Shown here: piece after piece, positions 25,154 to 34,113 of the stretch | How positions within the stretch are numbered: position 1 is the stretch's first letter | Layout of the letters: each line of letters starts with the position of its first letter | Origin: Actinopolyspora halophila DSM 43834 | GTDB lineage: Bacteria > Actinomycetota > Actinomycetes > Mycobacteriales > Pseudonocardiaceae | NCBI RefSeq assembly: GCF_000371785.1 | Contig: NZ_AQUI01000002.1 | Span: 1,591,276-1,655,275 of the forward strand | Length of the DNA: 64,000 nt | Direction of reading: 5' to 3' | Notes under the pieces: generated by a model | Seen by the model: only the letters and a program-made list of their open reading frames with translations | Databases searched by the model: none | What the model was told of the DNA's origin: nothing | Program-made: the position numbers and the translations under genes

Positions 25154-26316
25154 GCACGCGAGTGATCATCGAGGCGGACGGTGGTTCGCGCGGAAATCCG
25201 GGGCCTGCCGGCTTCGGCGCCGTCGTGCGCCAGGCGGACGACGGGCAGGTGCTGACCGAACGTTCCGGTGGGCTCGGTCGGGCCACCAACAACTTCGCCG
25301 AGTACCGGGGGTTGATCGCCGGTCTGCAGGCGGCCAGGGAACTGGGGGCGACCGAGGCCGAGATACGCCTGGACTCCAAGCTGGTCGTCGAGCAGATGTC
25401 CGGCAGGTGGAAGATCAAGCACCCGGACCTGCAGCCGTTGGCCCGCGAGGCCACCCAGCTCGTGTTCGGGTTCGCGTCCGCGAACTTCCGGTGGATCGCT
25501 CGGGAGTACAACAAGCACGCCGACAGACTGGCCAACGAGGCGATGGACGCGCAGGAGCGCGGTGACGAGCCCGATCCCGACGCGGAGAGGGTCGTCGAGG
25601 AGGAGCTCTTCTCGGTCGAGTCCACGGCCCGACCCACTTCGGAGTGGAGTGAATCGGCGGTGCGCAGCTGGACCGGAGCCGTCGGTTCCCCCACGCGGTT
25701 GCTGTTGCTCCGGCACGGCCAGTCGGCGTTGTCGGTGGACAAGCGCTATTCCGGTCGCGGGGACGTGGCTTTGACCGAGCTGGGACAGCAGCAGGCCCAC
25801 GCCGCGGCCAAACGGCTGGTTTCGATGGAGGGTGTGACCAGTCCGGACGGTCCGGCCGTGGTGCTGAGCTCGCCGCTGGCGCGTGCTCGCGGTACGGCCG
25901 AGGCGGTGGTCGCGGCCACGGGCGGGGAACTCGTCGTGCACGAGGGCCTCGTCGAGACCGATTTCGGCTCCTGGGAGGGGCTCACCTTCACGGAGGCGTC
26001 CGAGCAGCACCCGAAGCTGCATCGCTCCTGGCTGGGCGACCCTTCCGTCGAACCCCCGGAGGGGGAGAGTCTGAACGCCGTGTTCGAACGGGTGCGGCGC
26101 GCGCTGGACGGGCTACTGCGCGACTACGCGGGCCGGACCGTCGTTCTCGTCACCCACGTGACTCCGATCAAGGCGGTGCTGCGCACGGCGCTCGCGGCGG
26201 GACCGGAGCTTTTCTACCGGTTGCACCTGGATCTGGCCTCGTTGTCCGTGGCCGAGTTCTACCCCGATGGCAACGCCTCGGTGCGGTTGGTCAACGACAC
26301 CGCGTACCTGGAGTGA
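25150..26316 (+). CDS. Ribonuclease HI fused to histidine phosphatase domain
   Basis: A bifunctional 388-residue protein (Rv2228c type). Residues about 1-140 are RNase HI, which removes RNA from RNA-DNA hybrids: DGGSRGNPGPAG, NNFAEYRGLIAGLQAA, RLDSKLVVEQMSGRW and NKHADRLANEAM carry the four acidic residues. After a linker, about residues 180-388 form a phosphoglycerate-mutase-like acid phosphatase: LLLLRHGQSALS (His nucleophile), SSPLARARGTAEAV, and VVLVTHVTPIKAVLRT. In mycobacteria that half can act as the alpha-ribazole phosphatase of B12 synthesis, fitting the upstream cobC. Start GTG at 25150 overlaps the preceding stop. Confidence 0.93.
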   Translation: MSTRVIIEADGGSRGNPGPAGFGAVVRQADDGQVLTERSGGLGRATNNFAEYRGLIAGLQAARELGATEAEIRLDSKLVVEQMSGRWKIKHPDLQPLAREATQLVFGFASANFRWIAREYNKHADRLANEAMDAQERGDEPDPDAERVVEEELFSVESTARPTSEWSESAVRSWTGAVGSPTRLLLLRHGQSALSVDKRYSGRGDVALTELGQQQAHAAAKRLVSMEGVTSPDGPAVVLSSPLARARGTAEAVVAATGGELVVHEGLVETDFGSWEGLTFTEASEQHPKLHRSWLGDPSVEPPEGESLNAVFERVRRALDGLLRDYAGRTVVLVTHVTPIKAVLRTALAAGPELFYRLHLDLASLSVAEFYPDGNASVRLVNDTAYLE

Positions 26317-26389
26317 TCCCGCGGGACGGCTCGAGACCGGGCGCTCCCGTTTTCCGGGGACGGGAATGTGGTCGTCGTGCCGCGTGTTC

Positions 26390-26395
26390 TAAGCT
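26390..26395 (+). promoter_or_regulatory. -10 box of rnpB
   Basis: TAAGCT ends six bases before the RNase P RNA begins at 26402, matching the actinobacterial TANNNT consensus and spacing. No good -35 hexamer is visible. Confidence 0.6.
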
Positions 26396-26401
26396 GGGGG
26401 T

Positions 26402-26804
26402 GCGGACGAGTCGACCGGGCGGCCGCGGCGGATTCGTCCGCCGAGGAAAGTCCGGACTCCACAGGGCGGGGTGGTTGCTAACGGCAACCAGGGGTAACCC
26501 TCGGGAAAGTGCCACAGAAAGCAGACCGCCCGGCCGATTCGGCCGGGTAAGGGTGAAAGGGTGGTGTAAGAGACCACCAGCACCCCTGGTGACAGGGGTG
26601 GCTCGGTAAACCCCACCCGGAGCAAGGTCAAGAGGACGCCTTCGGCGTCTGCGCAGGTGTTCGAGGGCGGCCCGTCCGATACCTGCGGGTAGACCGCTTG
26701 AGTCTGCCGGTGACGGCAGGCCCAGATGGATGGTCGCCACGCGGGAGGTTGCCGCCAGGTTCCCTTCCGCGAACAGGATCCGGCTTACAGGTCGGCTCGT
26801 CCGC
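26402..26804 (+). ncRNA. rnpB: RNase P RNA, bacterial class A
   Basis: The catalytic RNA of RNase P that trims tRNA 5' ends. GCGGACGAG at 26402-26410 pairs with CTCGTCCGC at 26796-26804 (P1). The conserved core includes GAGGAAAGTCCGGACTCC near the 5' end, AGGGTAAC-type P4 elements and CAGAAAGCAGACCGCC. Near the 3' end AGATGGATGG and GGAACAGGATCCGGCTTACAG-like CRIV/CRV sequence is present. The length of about 403 nt is normal for actinobacteria. Confidence 0.95.
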
Positions 26805-27552
26805 TTCCCGCCTCTTCGCGCTCCGTGTCGACGCGCGAGGAGCTTTTTCGAGAGCGCCACGCCAGGACGGACCGGACCGCCGGCGCGTGAGAAGCGAAGT
26901 ATTTTTCACTCAATCGCCTGATCGTGTTCCGATCGGCGGGAGTGCCAAGCTGCTCGATCGGCGGTGCTCCGTCACCGCGTTCGGCGAAGGTGCCGTGTCG
27001 AGCCGGTTCCCTCGTGATCGGCGGTGCGTGCCGCGCTCGTGTTCCGGGAAACGAGGAGGAGGCGTTCGAGCCGTTGTTCCCCCACGTCGCGCCCGTTTCG
27101 GAACCGGTTCTCGAAGTCGACACAGGTGTGCTCGCCCGGGACGCGTGAACGGAGTTCTCGATCATGGGAAGGTTTCACGAAAGTGTGATACCGGATCGGG
27201 CATCATGGATGATGAAGGACACGTGTCGACGGATGTCGAGCGAACCGTGACGAGTCGTGAAAGGACGGTCCTCGGTTGGTGAATCGGACGGCCCGGCTCA
27301 ACTCGACCCTCCGGACACACCGGACGGACTCGACGGAGTCGCTCTTACGGCGGAGGACTCGGAAAGTGGTTACTCCGCACGAGTGTTCCTCATCGTCGAC
27401 AGGCATGCTGTGGGTGTGACACGTTCCGCGCCACACCCGGTGGACGCTACCACTACCGCAGTTGGACGTGTCATGTTCTACACGACATCGTGTGCCGGGC
27501 TACCCGGTGAGCCGAGGAAAGCCGACACCCGCTCGTACACAGAGGTAATCCA
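26805..27552. other. Gene-poor region upstream of the secretion-like operon
   Basis: About 750 bases in which I find no protein with normal residue composition; the ORFs here are Arg/Ser-rich shadows. It contains the presumed promoter of the operon starting at 27553. A near-perfect palindrome lies at 27480-27493 (ACACGA-CA-TCGTGT) and could be an operator. The short frame at 27257-27556 reads poorly as a protein and is left out. Confidence 0.4.
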
Positions 27553-27873
27553 ATGACCGCCGTGCCACAGCAAGCACTCGAACAACTGGGTGCGTTCGCG
27601 GGAACGCACCCACTGGTCGGAACGCTGGCCCAGACCAACCTGGACACCGAGGGCATCCGGGGGTGGATCCTGAACAACCTGCTTCCGCTGCTGCTGCTGA
27701 CCGTGGCTCTGCTGTTGCTGTGGTTGGGCGGAGGCAAAGGGGACAACGCGGGAGTGATGCGCCGTGTGGGCGGCGTTTTCGTGGCCCTGGCCGTGATAGG
27801 TCTCGCCGTCAGCGGTACCGGTGTGGACATCGGAACCTTCATAGCCGGCCTGTTCAGCACCAGCAGCGGGTGA
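27553..27873 (+). CDS. Small two-helix membrane protein, VirB2/TrbC-like position
   Basis: A 106-residue protein with an amphipathic N-terminus followed by two hydrophobic segments: about residues 38-60 (ILNNLLPLLLLTVALLLLWL) and 72-92 (VGGVFVALAVIGLAVSGTGV). Size, topology and place as first gene before a PrgI/VirB3-like gene and a VirB4 ATPase resemble VirB2/TrbC pilin-like proteins, but no clear sequence signature confirms it. The ATG at 27553 follows AGAGGTAATCCA. Confidence 0.6.
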   Translation: MTAVPQQALEQLGAFAGTHPLVGTLAQTNLDTEGIRGWILNNLLPLLLLTVALLLLWLGGGKGDNAGVMRRVGGVFVALAVIGLAVSGTGVDIGTFIAGLFSTSSG

Positions 27874-27909
27874 CAACCGGCGCGCGGTCGATGGGCAGGT
27901 GGCAAGGAT

Positions 27910-28551
27910 ATGCAGGTACGTACCGACGACGAGGTTTACCGTGTGGACGCGGTATGGCTCGGCCCGCCGAAGGCGACGTTTCCCTGGCGCGCGCGTTACG
28001 TCGCGTGGGGAGTGGGCATTCTGGTGTTCCTGCTGGTGCTCGCGGCCGAACGCAGGATGAACATCGGCTTCGGATTCTTCTCCACGGGCTGGGCACTGGT
28101 CATCACGATCGCGCTTACACGTCTGATCTGTTCCCGAATAAGCCACGAACGGCCGCTGAGCGCGGTGCTCGTCATGTGGTTGCGTGAACTCACGGCTCCC
28201 CGCAGAGCGGCGTCCGGGAGAGGAGGCGCGGCCAGTGCCGCGAAACTCAGGGTGAGAGCACAACGTCCGCGCCCCAAGCAGTCCAAGCGCTCCGCGCGGA
28301 AGCGCCCTCCTTCTCCCGGTGCGCAGACACAACCCGACAGGACGGGCGGACCCGGACGAACGCAGGCCCGTTCCGGGAGTCCGTCCGCCGAGCGGGCAGG
28401 ACGTTCCGGCGAACCGCCGCCCCAGGGGCGGGAAGCCGCTCCGGCACGACGCAGGCAGCGCTCCGGAGCCTCCGCGGGACGGAACAGGAATTCCAACAGA
28501 CGTGTGCACAGCAAGGAGGTTCGCGGTGTTCGGTCGCGGACGAGGTCGTGA
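27910..28551 (+). CDS. Two-helix membrane protein with basic tail, VirB3/PrgI-like
   Basis: A 213-residue protein. The first 90 residues contain two transmembrane segments (GVGILVFLLVLAAERR and GWALVITIALTRLICS). The remaining 110 are strongly basic and disordered, rich in Arg, Pro, Gly and Ser. Two-helix proteins just upstream of VirB4 are typical of VirB3/PrgI/TcpE subunits of Gram-positive secretion systems. Its last 26 bases overlap the next gene, whose ribosome site AAGGAGG lies inside it. Confidence 0.6.
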   Translation: MQVRTDDEVYRVDAVWLGPPKATFPWRARYVAWGVGILVFLLVLAAERRMNIGFGFFSTGWALVITIALTRLICSRISHERPLSAVLVMWLRELTAPRRAASGRGGAASAAKLRVRAQRPRPKQSKRSARKRPPSPGAQTQPDRTGGPGRTQARSGSPSAERAGRSGEPPPQGREAAPARRRQRSGASAGRNRNSNRRVHSKEVRGVRSRTRS

Positions 28552-31456
28552 GCGCGATTCCCAGCAGGTCTCTGGCCAGCAGTACCGTGCCACGTCGAAA
28601 AAGGCGTCGAAGACCGCGCGCTCCGGCAAGAACAAGGACCGCAAGCTGAGCGGTGAGCAGTCACTGCCGAGCTACACGCCGACGATAGCGGCACGTTCCA
28701 TCGACGGACACCTGCTGCGGACGGGCCAGGACGTCTTCGCCTGGTACCGCCTCTCCCCGCAACGTTGGTCCTTCCGCTCCGACTCGCAGCGTCAGGACCT
28801 CATAGCCGCGATCGCGGGGCAGTACGCCGAGCTTCAGGGGCGTTGGCTGCACCTGCGCGTGACCAACCGGCCCTATCCGATCCGGATGTGGGCCGAAGCC
28901 CACGTGCGGAACGCGCAGAACGCGCTGCCCGACGTGCCCGGTGCGCTGAGCTTCGACGACTACATGGTCGGCGAGCAGCAGCAGCTCATGGGGCGCTCGA
29001 TGGCGGAGAAAGAGGTCTACCTCGGTGTTCAGGTGCAGACCCGCAATGTGATGGACCGGGCCGTCGAACGGGCCGCCCCCCTGCTGCGCAGGGTGTTTCC
29101 CGAAGCCGTCGACGCGGAACTGGTGGCATTGGACAGCGAGATCGAGCACCTCGACCAGGTGGTCGGCTCGGCAGGGCTGGACGGGCGTCCGGTCACGGCC
29201 GAAGAGATCTCCTGGTTGATGCACCGGTCGTGTTCCTTGGGGCTTCCTGCCCCGCGCAACATGCCGGCTACGCCGAGCAACACCTGGCAGCCGGAGGACC
29301 TGGCCTCGTTCACCGACGCCGCGGACATGCACCAGGAGCCGTACTCGCCGACCGTGACCGTGCGCGGCCGGACCGGCTCCAACGCCGGAGTGAGCCGGAA
29401 CGTGGCCGTGCTGACGCTCGGACAGACGCACGGACTGCAGATTCCCGAGGTCGACGATCCGTGGTTGCAGCACTCCGACCGGCTGCCCGCCCCCGTGGAG
29501 CTGTCGGCGCGTATCTACGTGCGCAAACCGGAGGACGTCGGCGGTGAGCTGCAACGCCAGATGAACAAGGTGCGTTCGCAGGTTCGCCACTACACCGAGG
29601 AACACGAGCTGGAGCCACCCACCTCGCTGGCGCGGCAGGCCGGACGTGTCCTGGAGATCGACGACGAGATGACCTCGGGGTTCACCGCGCTGGCCACCCG
29701 AGTCCGCTCGTGGTGGCGCATGGCGGTCTCCGGACCGACCGAGCGGGACGCGCTGCGCCTGGCCCAACAGCTGCTCGATCTGTACAAACCCAAGATCGCG
29801 ATCGAGCACCCCGAGGCGCAGTACGCCATGGCCCGCGAGTTCATCCCCGGTGAGCAGCTGGCCTCCGGCGCCTACCTGCGCCGCGGCTCGGTGGTGTGGG
29901 CGGCCTCCGCCGTTCCACAGGCCACCGCGGAGGTGGGCGACCGGCGCGGGGCGCTGCTGGGGGAGACCTGCACCGCCACCCGGCGCCCCGTGGCCTGGGA
30001 CCCGTGGATGGCCCAGGAGATCAGGGACGCATCGGGACTGACTGCGATGGTCGCCGGGCTCGGCGGTGGTAAGTCCTTCCTCGGCGGTGGACTCGTCTAC
30101 AAGACACTGCGCTCGGGGGCCTACTGGACCCTGCTGGATCCCTCCGGGCCGCTGGCCGAACTGTGCGAGCTTCCCGAGCTCCGCCCCTACGCGCGTCCGA
30201 TCAACCTGTTGAACGCGCAGCCCGGCATTCTCAACCCGTACCGGGTGGTCGCCGAACCGGAACTCGAACACTTCGTGGACGAGGACGACCCGGAACGGAG
30301 TTGGCGCCGGGAACGCGCGCTGGCCGCCGCGACCAGACGCCGCCTCGTGCTCGACGTGCTCACCGGGCTGCTGCCCTACGACATCGCGCGGATGCCGCAG
30401 ACGCGCATCGTGCTGTTGCGGGCGGTACGCGCTGTCGGCGGGAGACCGGATGCGCACCCGGGAATGGTGTTCGAGGCGCTCCGTCGGGACGCTAGCGAGC
30501 ACCACGAACACGCCGTGGTGGTCGCCGACTTCCTCGACGAGATCCGCGAACGCATGTCGCTGCTGATCCCCGAGGCCGATGCCGATCCCTACTCGCAGCG
30601 CAGGGAGGACCGGCTGACGGTGCTGACCATGGCCGGGTTGACCCTGCCCAAGGACGGTGTCGGCCGGGAGCACTGGACGGACAGCGAGGCCCTGGGAGTC
30701 CAGCTGCTCAACCTGGCCGCCTGGCTGACGCAGCGGACCGTCTACGAACGCCCGAAGGAGGAACGCAAGGGTGTGTGGATCGACGAGGCGTTCTTCCTCT
30801 CCGAGGTGCCCACCGGCCGTGTGCTGATGAACCGGTTCGCCAGGGACTCCCGCAAGTGGAACGTCCGCGTGCTGCTGTCCAGCCAGATACCGGCTGACTT
30901 CCTGCGCATCCAGGGTTTCGTCTCCCTGCTGGACTCGGTGTTCATCGGCAGGCTGGACGACGAGCAGGCACAGGCTGACGCGTTGCGACTGCTGAAGGTG
31001 CCGGTCGACGCGGGCTACGAACAGGTGGTGTCCGCGCTGGGCCGGCGCCCCGGACCGTCGCGGAACAACACCGAACGGGACCGCTCCCCGCGCCAGTTCA
31101 TCTTCGGCGACGGCGCGGGCGGGGTCGAACGTATCCGGATCGACTTCAGCGGACCCCACCTGCAGCATCTGCGCGAATCCCTGGACACGACTCCGGCCGC
31201 AGGAGGTTCGGAGCAGGAGGAACCCGGGGAGGAGACGAACCGGACCACGCCCAATTCGGACTCGATCGCCGAGATCGGAGGAGCACAGCCCGAAGGCGCG
31301 TCGGAAGAGGACCCCGAGATGCTCGAGGAGTTCGCCGAATGGGAGCTCACGGCGGCCGGTGTCGGCGGCAACGAGCAGTCGAACGCCGAGTCCGATGAAC
31401 AGCAGACGGGCGGCAACGGTCATCGGGGCGGGGAACGGACGCGAGGAGTCTCCTGA
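28526..31456 (+). CDS. VirB4-like type IV secretion ATPase
   Basis: A 976-residue cytoplasmic/membrane-associated ATPase. Walker A is GLGGGKSFLGGGLVYKT at about residue 512. Walker B lies in RKGVWIDEAFFLSEVPTG at about 750, and the downstream segment VRVLLSSQIPADFLRIQGFV is the usual sensor region of VirB4/TraC proteins. The N-terminal half (QRQDLIAAIAGQYAELQGRW) matches the VirB4 N-domain, and the last 90 residues are acidic and disordered. Start GTG at 28526 six bases after AAGGAGG. VirB6- and VirB1-like genes downstream support the assignment. Confidence 0.85.
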   Translation: MFGRGRGRERDSQQVSGQQYRATSKKASKTARSGKNKDRKLSGEQSLPSYTPTIAARSIDGHLLRTGQDVFAWYRLSPQRWSFRSDSQRQDLIAAIAGQYAELQGRWLHLRVTNRPYPIRMWAEAHVRNAQNALPDVPGALSFDDYMVGEQQQLMGRSMAEKEVYLGVQVQTRNVMDRAVERAAPLLRRVFPEAVDAELVALDSEIEHLDQVVGSAGLDGRPVTAEEISWLMHRSCSLGLPAPRNMPATPSNTWQPEDLASFTDAADMHQEPYSPTVTVRGRTGSNAGVSRNVAVLTLGQTHGLQIPEVDDPWLQHSDRLPAPVELSARIYVRKPEDVGGELQRQMNKVRSQVRHYTEEHELEPPTSLARQAGRVLEIDDEMTSGFTALATRVRSWWRMAVSGPTERDALRLAQQLLDLYKPKIAIEHPEAQYAMAREFIPGEQLASGAYLRRGSVVWAASAVPQATAEVGDRRGALLGETCTATRRPVAWDPWMAQEIRDASGLTAMVAGLGGGKSFLGGGLVYKTLRSGAYWTLLDPSGPLAELCELPELRPYARPINLLNAQPGILNPYRVVAEPELEHFVDEDDPERSWRRERALAAATRRRLVLDVLTGLLPYDIARMPQTRIVLLRAVRAVGGRPDAHPGMVFEALRRDASEHHEHAVVVADFLDEIRERMSLLIPEADADPYSQRREDRLTVLTMAGLTLPKDGVGREHWTDSEALGVQLLNLAAWLTQRTVYERPKEERKGVWIDEAFFLSEVPTGRVLMNRFARDSRKWNVRVLLSSQIPADFLRIQGFVSLLDSVFIGRLDDEQAQADALRLLKVPVDAGYEQVVSALGRRPGPSRNNTERDRSPRQFIFGDGAGGVERIRIDFSGPHLQHLRESLDTTPAAGGSEQEEPGEETNRTTPNSDSIAEIGGAQPEGASEEDPEMLEEFAEWELTAAGVGGNEQSNAESDEQQTGGNGHRGGERTRGVS

Positions 31457-31458
31457 TC

Positions 31459-33447
31459 GTGTGGGTGCTGTTGATTCCGGGAGTGATCACCGCGTGGGTG
31501 ATCCTCCGACGCCGAAGTTCCCGGCTGGAGACGACTCGTCCTCCCGGGAACCGCAGGGCCCGGCGCAGGGCCTTGGTCACGGTGGCGGCCCTGCTCGGGT
31601 TGCAGGCCCTGGCCGGCGCTCCCGCCTACGCCCAACCGTTCGACTGCACCGAACCACCGAATCCGGAACGTCCGGGAACCGGCATGGTCGGTGCGGTCGA
31701 CCCCGCCCACATCGGAGTGGGGCAGTCCGGCAGCGCCTACGACGAGTACGCCTATGCCGGGCAGGTCTGGCACACCTACGACCTGGGATGCGGTCCGCAG
31801 GGGGTCAACAACCCCAACGCGATGGTCGACACCTGGATCGGCAACCAACTGTTCAACGTGGCCAAGAACCTGGTCGGGATGACCAACGGGTTGCACTACT
31901 CGCTGCTCTCCGGCGACCTGATGGCCCCGTTGGACGAGATGATCACGACCGGAACGGTCGCGCTGTACGACAGCGTGTTCACCCCGTGGTTCGGGGTGGT
32001 GGCCGTGGTACTGGCCGTGCTGCTCTTCCGGTACATATGGCAGGGCGACCTGGCCACGATCGGGAAACGGACGACGTGGGCGCTGGCCGCCCTGTGGTTC
32101 GCCTCGGCCACTTACCTGACGCCGCTGGTCTACACGCACGCCCTGGACGACGTCGTCATCACGGGGACTTCGGCAGTTCAGGGCGGTTTCCTGCGTGAGG
32201 TCGGTGTCGACGAGCGTGACGCCCTGCCCACGTTGCTGCACAACGAGATCGTCTACCGCGGTTGGTTGCGCGGGGAGTTCGGCTCGCCGGACTCGCCCAA
32301 GGCCGAGGAACTCGGAATGCGGTTGCTGGACGCACAGGCCTGGAGCAAACGCGAGGTGCTCTCCGGGGAAGCCGACGGTTCGGTGGACGAGAAGAAGCAG
32401 GCCTTCGAGGAAGTCGCAGCGCAGATGGGCGGTGCCTACGGTTACTTCCAGGGAGTGGACGGAAGCAGGATAGGGGCGGGCATGCTCAGCATGCTCCAGG
32501 GGCTCTCCTACACCACTTTCCAGCTGCTCGCCAAGGCCGCGATCCTGCTGGCCCAGGTGCTGCTGCGCGTGCTGATACTCGCGGGGCCGTTGATAGGCCT
32601 CGTCGCGATGCTCTACCACGAGGTGTTGCGCAGCGTCGGGCGTATAGCGGGGGCCGCGCTGCTCAACGTGGTGCTCATCTCGGCGATGGCCGGACTGCAC
32701 ACCCTGGTGCTGAACTGGGTGTTCGATCCGACCCGCGGTTTCGAGCTGCTCACCCAGATGTTGCTCGCCGCGCTGCTGACGATCGTTTTCCTGATGATCG
32801 GCAAACCCCTGCGGCGAATGGGGCAGATGGTCGAGCTGTCGGCAGGTGCCGCGGGTGGCGCTGTCCCACGGGTCCCTCCCGGGTTCTTCTCCCGAGCGCG
32901 GCGCGGATCCTCCGGTGGCGGAAGCGGTCCCCAGGACGACTTCTGGGACCAGGTGCGTGCCTCGGGGTCCGGGGACGAGTCGGGGCAGGGGCCGTCCGGT
33001 GGCGGTCTCGGGCGCGGGCGTCCCGAGAACGAGGGGCCGACCGTGGCAGCCACCGCGGAACGAACGGACCGCCCCGCGGGCCCATCGTCCGGGGGGAACG
33101 CCGGTTCGCGCACCGAGATACCGGCGGCAGGTGCGGCCGGAAGCGGCTCGCGGGCGGGCGCGAGCGCGATCGAGCAGCAGCGTCCGGGGACCAGGCAGCC
33201 CCCCGGATCCCTCCCGGAGGGGGAGGGGCGAAGCAGTCGCACGGTCGACACCGCTCCGATCACGGAGGGGTTCTGGAACGAACGCGACGACGACCCCGTG
33301 GTGGTGCCTTCCCGCGTCGGGAACTCGAATCCGTTGCGTGGAACGGAGAACGGTTCCCGGAATCCGTCCGAATCGGAGACGCTGGCGGGGCGCCCGGTCA
33401 ACGTGGTGTATCGACCGTCCCGTGGGTTGGAGGTCTCCGATGAATGA
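31459..33447 (+). CDS. Polytopic VirB6/TrbL-like membrane protein
   Basis: A 662-residue protein. A short N-terminal helix (WVLLIPGVITAWVI) is followed by a second hydrophobic segment ending in a possible signal cleavage site (LAGAPAYAQPF). Five or more further membrane segments lie between residues 170 and 450 (e.g. VVAVVLAVLLFRYIW, LLRVLILAGPLIGLVAML, MLLAALLTIVFLMIGK). The C-terminal 190 residues are Gly/Ser/Arg-rich and disordered. The helix layout and position after VirB4 fit a VirB6/TrbL channel subunit. The GTG at 31459 follows the VirB4 stop by two bases. Confidence 0.75.
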   Translation: MWVLLIPGVITAWVILRRRSSRLETTRPPGNRRARRRALVTVAALLGLQALAGAPAYAQPFDCTEPPNPERPGTGMVGAVDPAHIGVGQSGSAYDEYAYAGQVWHTYDLGCGPQGVNNPNAMVDTWIGNQLFNVAKNLVGMTNGLHYSLLSGDLMAPLDEMITTGTVALYDSVFTPWFGVVAVVLAVLLFRYIWQGDLATIGKRTTWALAALWFASATYLTPLVYTHALDDVVITGTSAVQGGFLREVGVDERDALPTLLHNEIVYRGWLRGEFGSPDSPKAEELGMRLLDAQAWSKREVLSGEADGSVDEKKQAFEEVAAQMGGAYGYFQGVDGSRIGAGMLSMLQGLSYTTFQLLAKAAILLAQVLLRVLILAGPLIGLVAMLYHEVLRSVGRIAGAALLNVVLISAMAGLHTLVLNWVFDPTRGFELLTQMLLAALLTIVFLMIGKPLRRMGQMVELSAGAAGGAVPRVPPGFFSRARRGSSGGGSGPQDDFWDQVRASGSGDESGQGPSGGGLGRGRPENEGPTVAATAERTDRPAGPSSGGNAGSRTEIPAAGAAGSGSRAGASAIEQQRPGTRQPPGSLPEGEGRSSRTVDTAPITEGFWNERDDDPVVVPSRVGNSNPLRGTENGSRNPSESETLAGRPVNVVYRPSRGLEVSDE

Positions 33448-33474
33448 TCGATCGGTCGAAGGGGGCCGGTTCTG

Positions 33475-34098
33475 ATGCCGATTCGGACGCACCGGGGGCG
33501 CACCGCGGTGTACCGGAGGTTGTGGGGGTGGCCACTGCGGTCGCCGAAGCATCTCGCGGGAGCCGTCGTGCTCGTCGTGGCCGTGGCGAGCGGGGTCGGC
33601 TTCCTGCTGCCGAACGTGCCTTCGGCCACTTCTGTGGGAAGTGCGAGCCGGGAAACCGACAGCGGCTACGAGAGTGACCCGCGGGAAGGTCTCTCGGGAG
33701 GGAGCACCGGATCCCGGTCCGAGGACGCATGGGAGGGGTCCCCTCCGTCCATCTCGGTGCCGAACGTCGAGCCCAGTTCCGTCCAGCCCGATTCGGCCGG
33801 GCTGGACGTGGTGCGTGAGTGGGTCTCGGAGTGGACGCGTCCTTCCGAGGACACGACGCGTGAGCAGTGGATCGAGGGGCTGCGCCCCTACACCACCCCG
33901 GAGTTCATCGGCGTGATGAACACCGTCGACCCGGCGAACGTGCCCGCCACCGAGATAACCGGACAGCTGCAGGTCGACGAGTCCACGAAGACTTCGATGC
34001 GGGTGCGAGTTCCCACGGACGGCCCCACCGTGCGGGTGCACGTGGTCCGTTCTTCTGCGGAGGGTTGGCGCGTGTCCGGCTACGACAGGGTGGACTGA
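33475..34098 (+). CDS. VirB8-like single-pass protein
   Basis: A 207-residue protein with a basic cytoplasmic start, one transmembrane helix (about 29-47, LAGAVVLVVAVASGVGFLL), a Ser/Gly-rich linker and a C-terminal extracellular domain (about 110-207; LDVVREWVSEWTRPSEDTTR, YTTPEFIGVMNTVDPANVPA). Topology and domain size fit the VirB8/TcpC group of NTF2-like T4SS proteins; direct similarity is not obvious to me. Confidence 0.55.
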   Translation: MPIRTHRGRTAVYRRLWGWPLRSPKHLAGAVVLVVAVASGVGFLLPNVPSATSVGSASRETDSGYESDPREGLSGGSTGSRSEDAWEGSPPSISVPNVEPSSVQPDSAGLDVVREWVSEWTRPSEDTTREQWIEGLRPYTTPEFIGVMNTVDPANVPATEITGQLQVDESTKTSMRVRVPTDGPTVRVHVVRSSAEGWRVSGYDRVD

Positions 34099-34113
34099 AC
34101 AGGGTGGACTGAG

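Noticed and set aside
27257-27556. 99-codon frame before the secretion operon
   Set aside because: No start signal, no domain, and the frame runs into the ribosome site of the next gene; composition does not resemble its neighbours.
31420-34041. Long minus-strand frame over the secretion operon
   Set aside because: It crosses three plus-strand genes with signal, membrane and domain features; shadow composition only.
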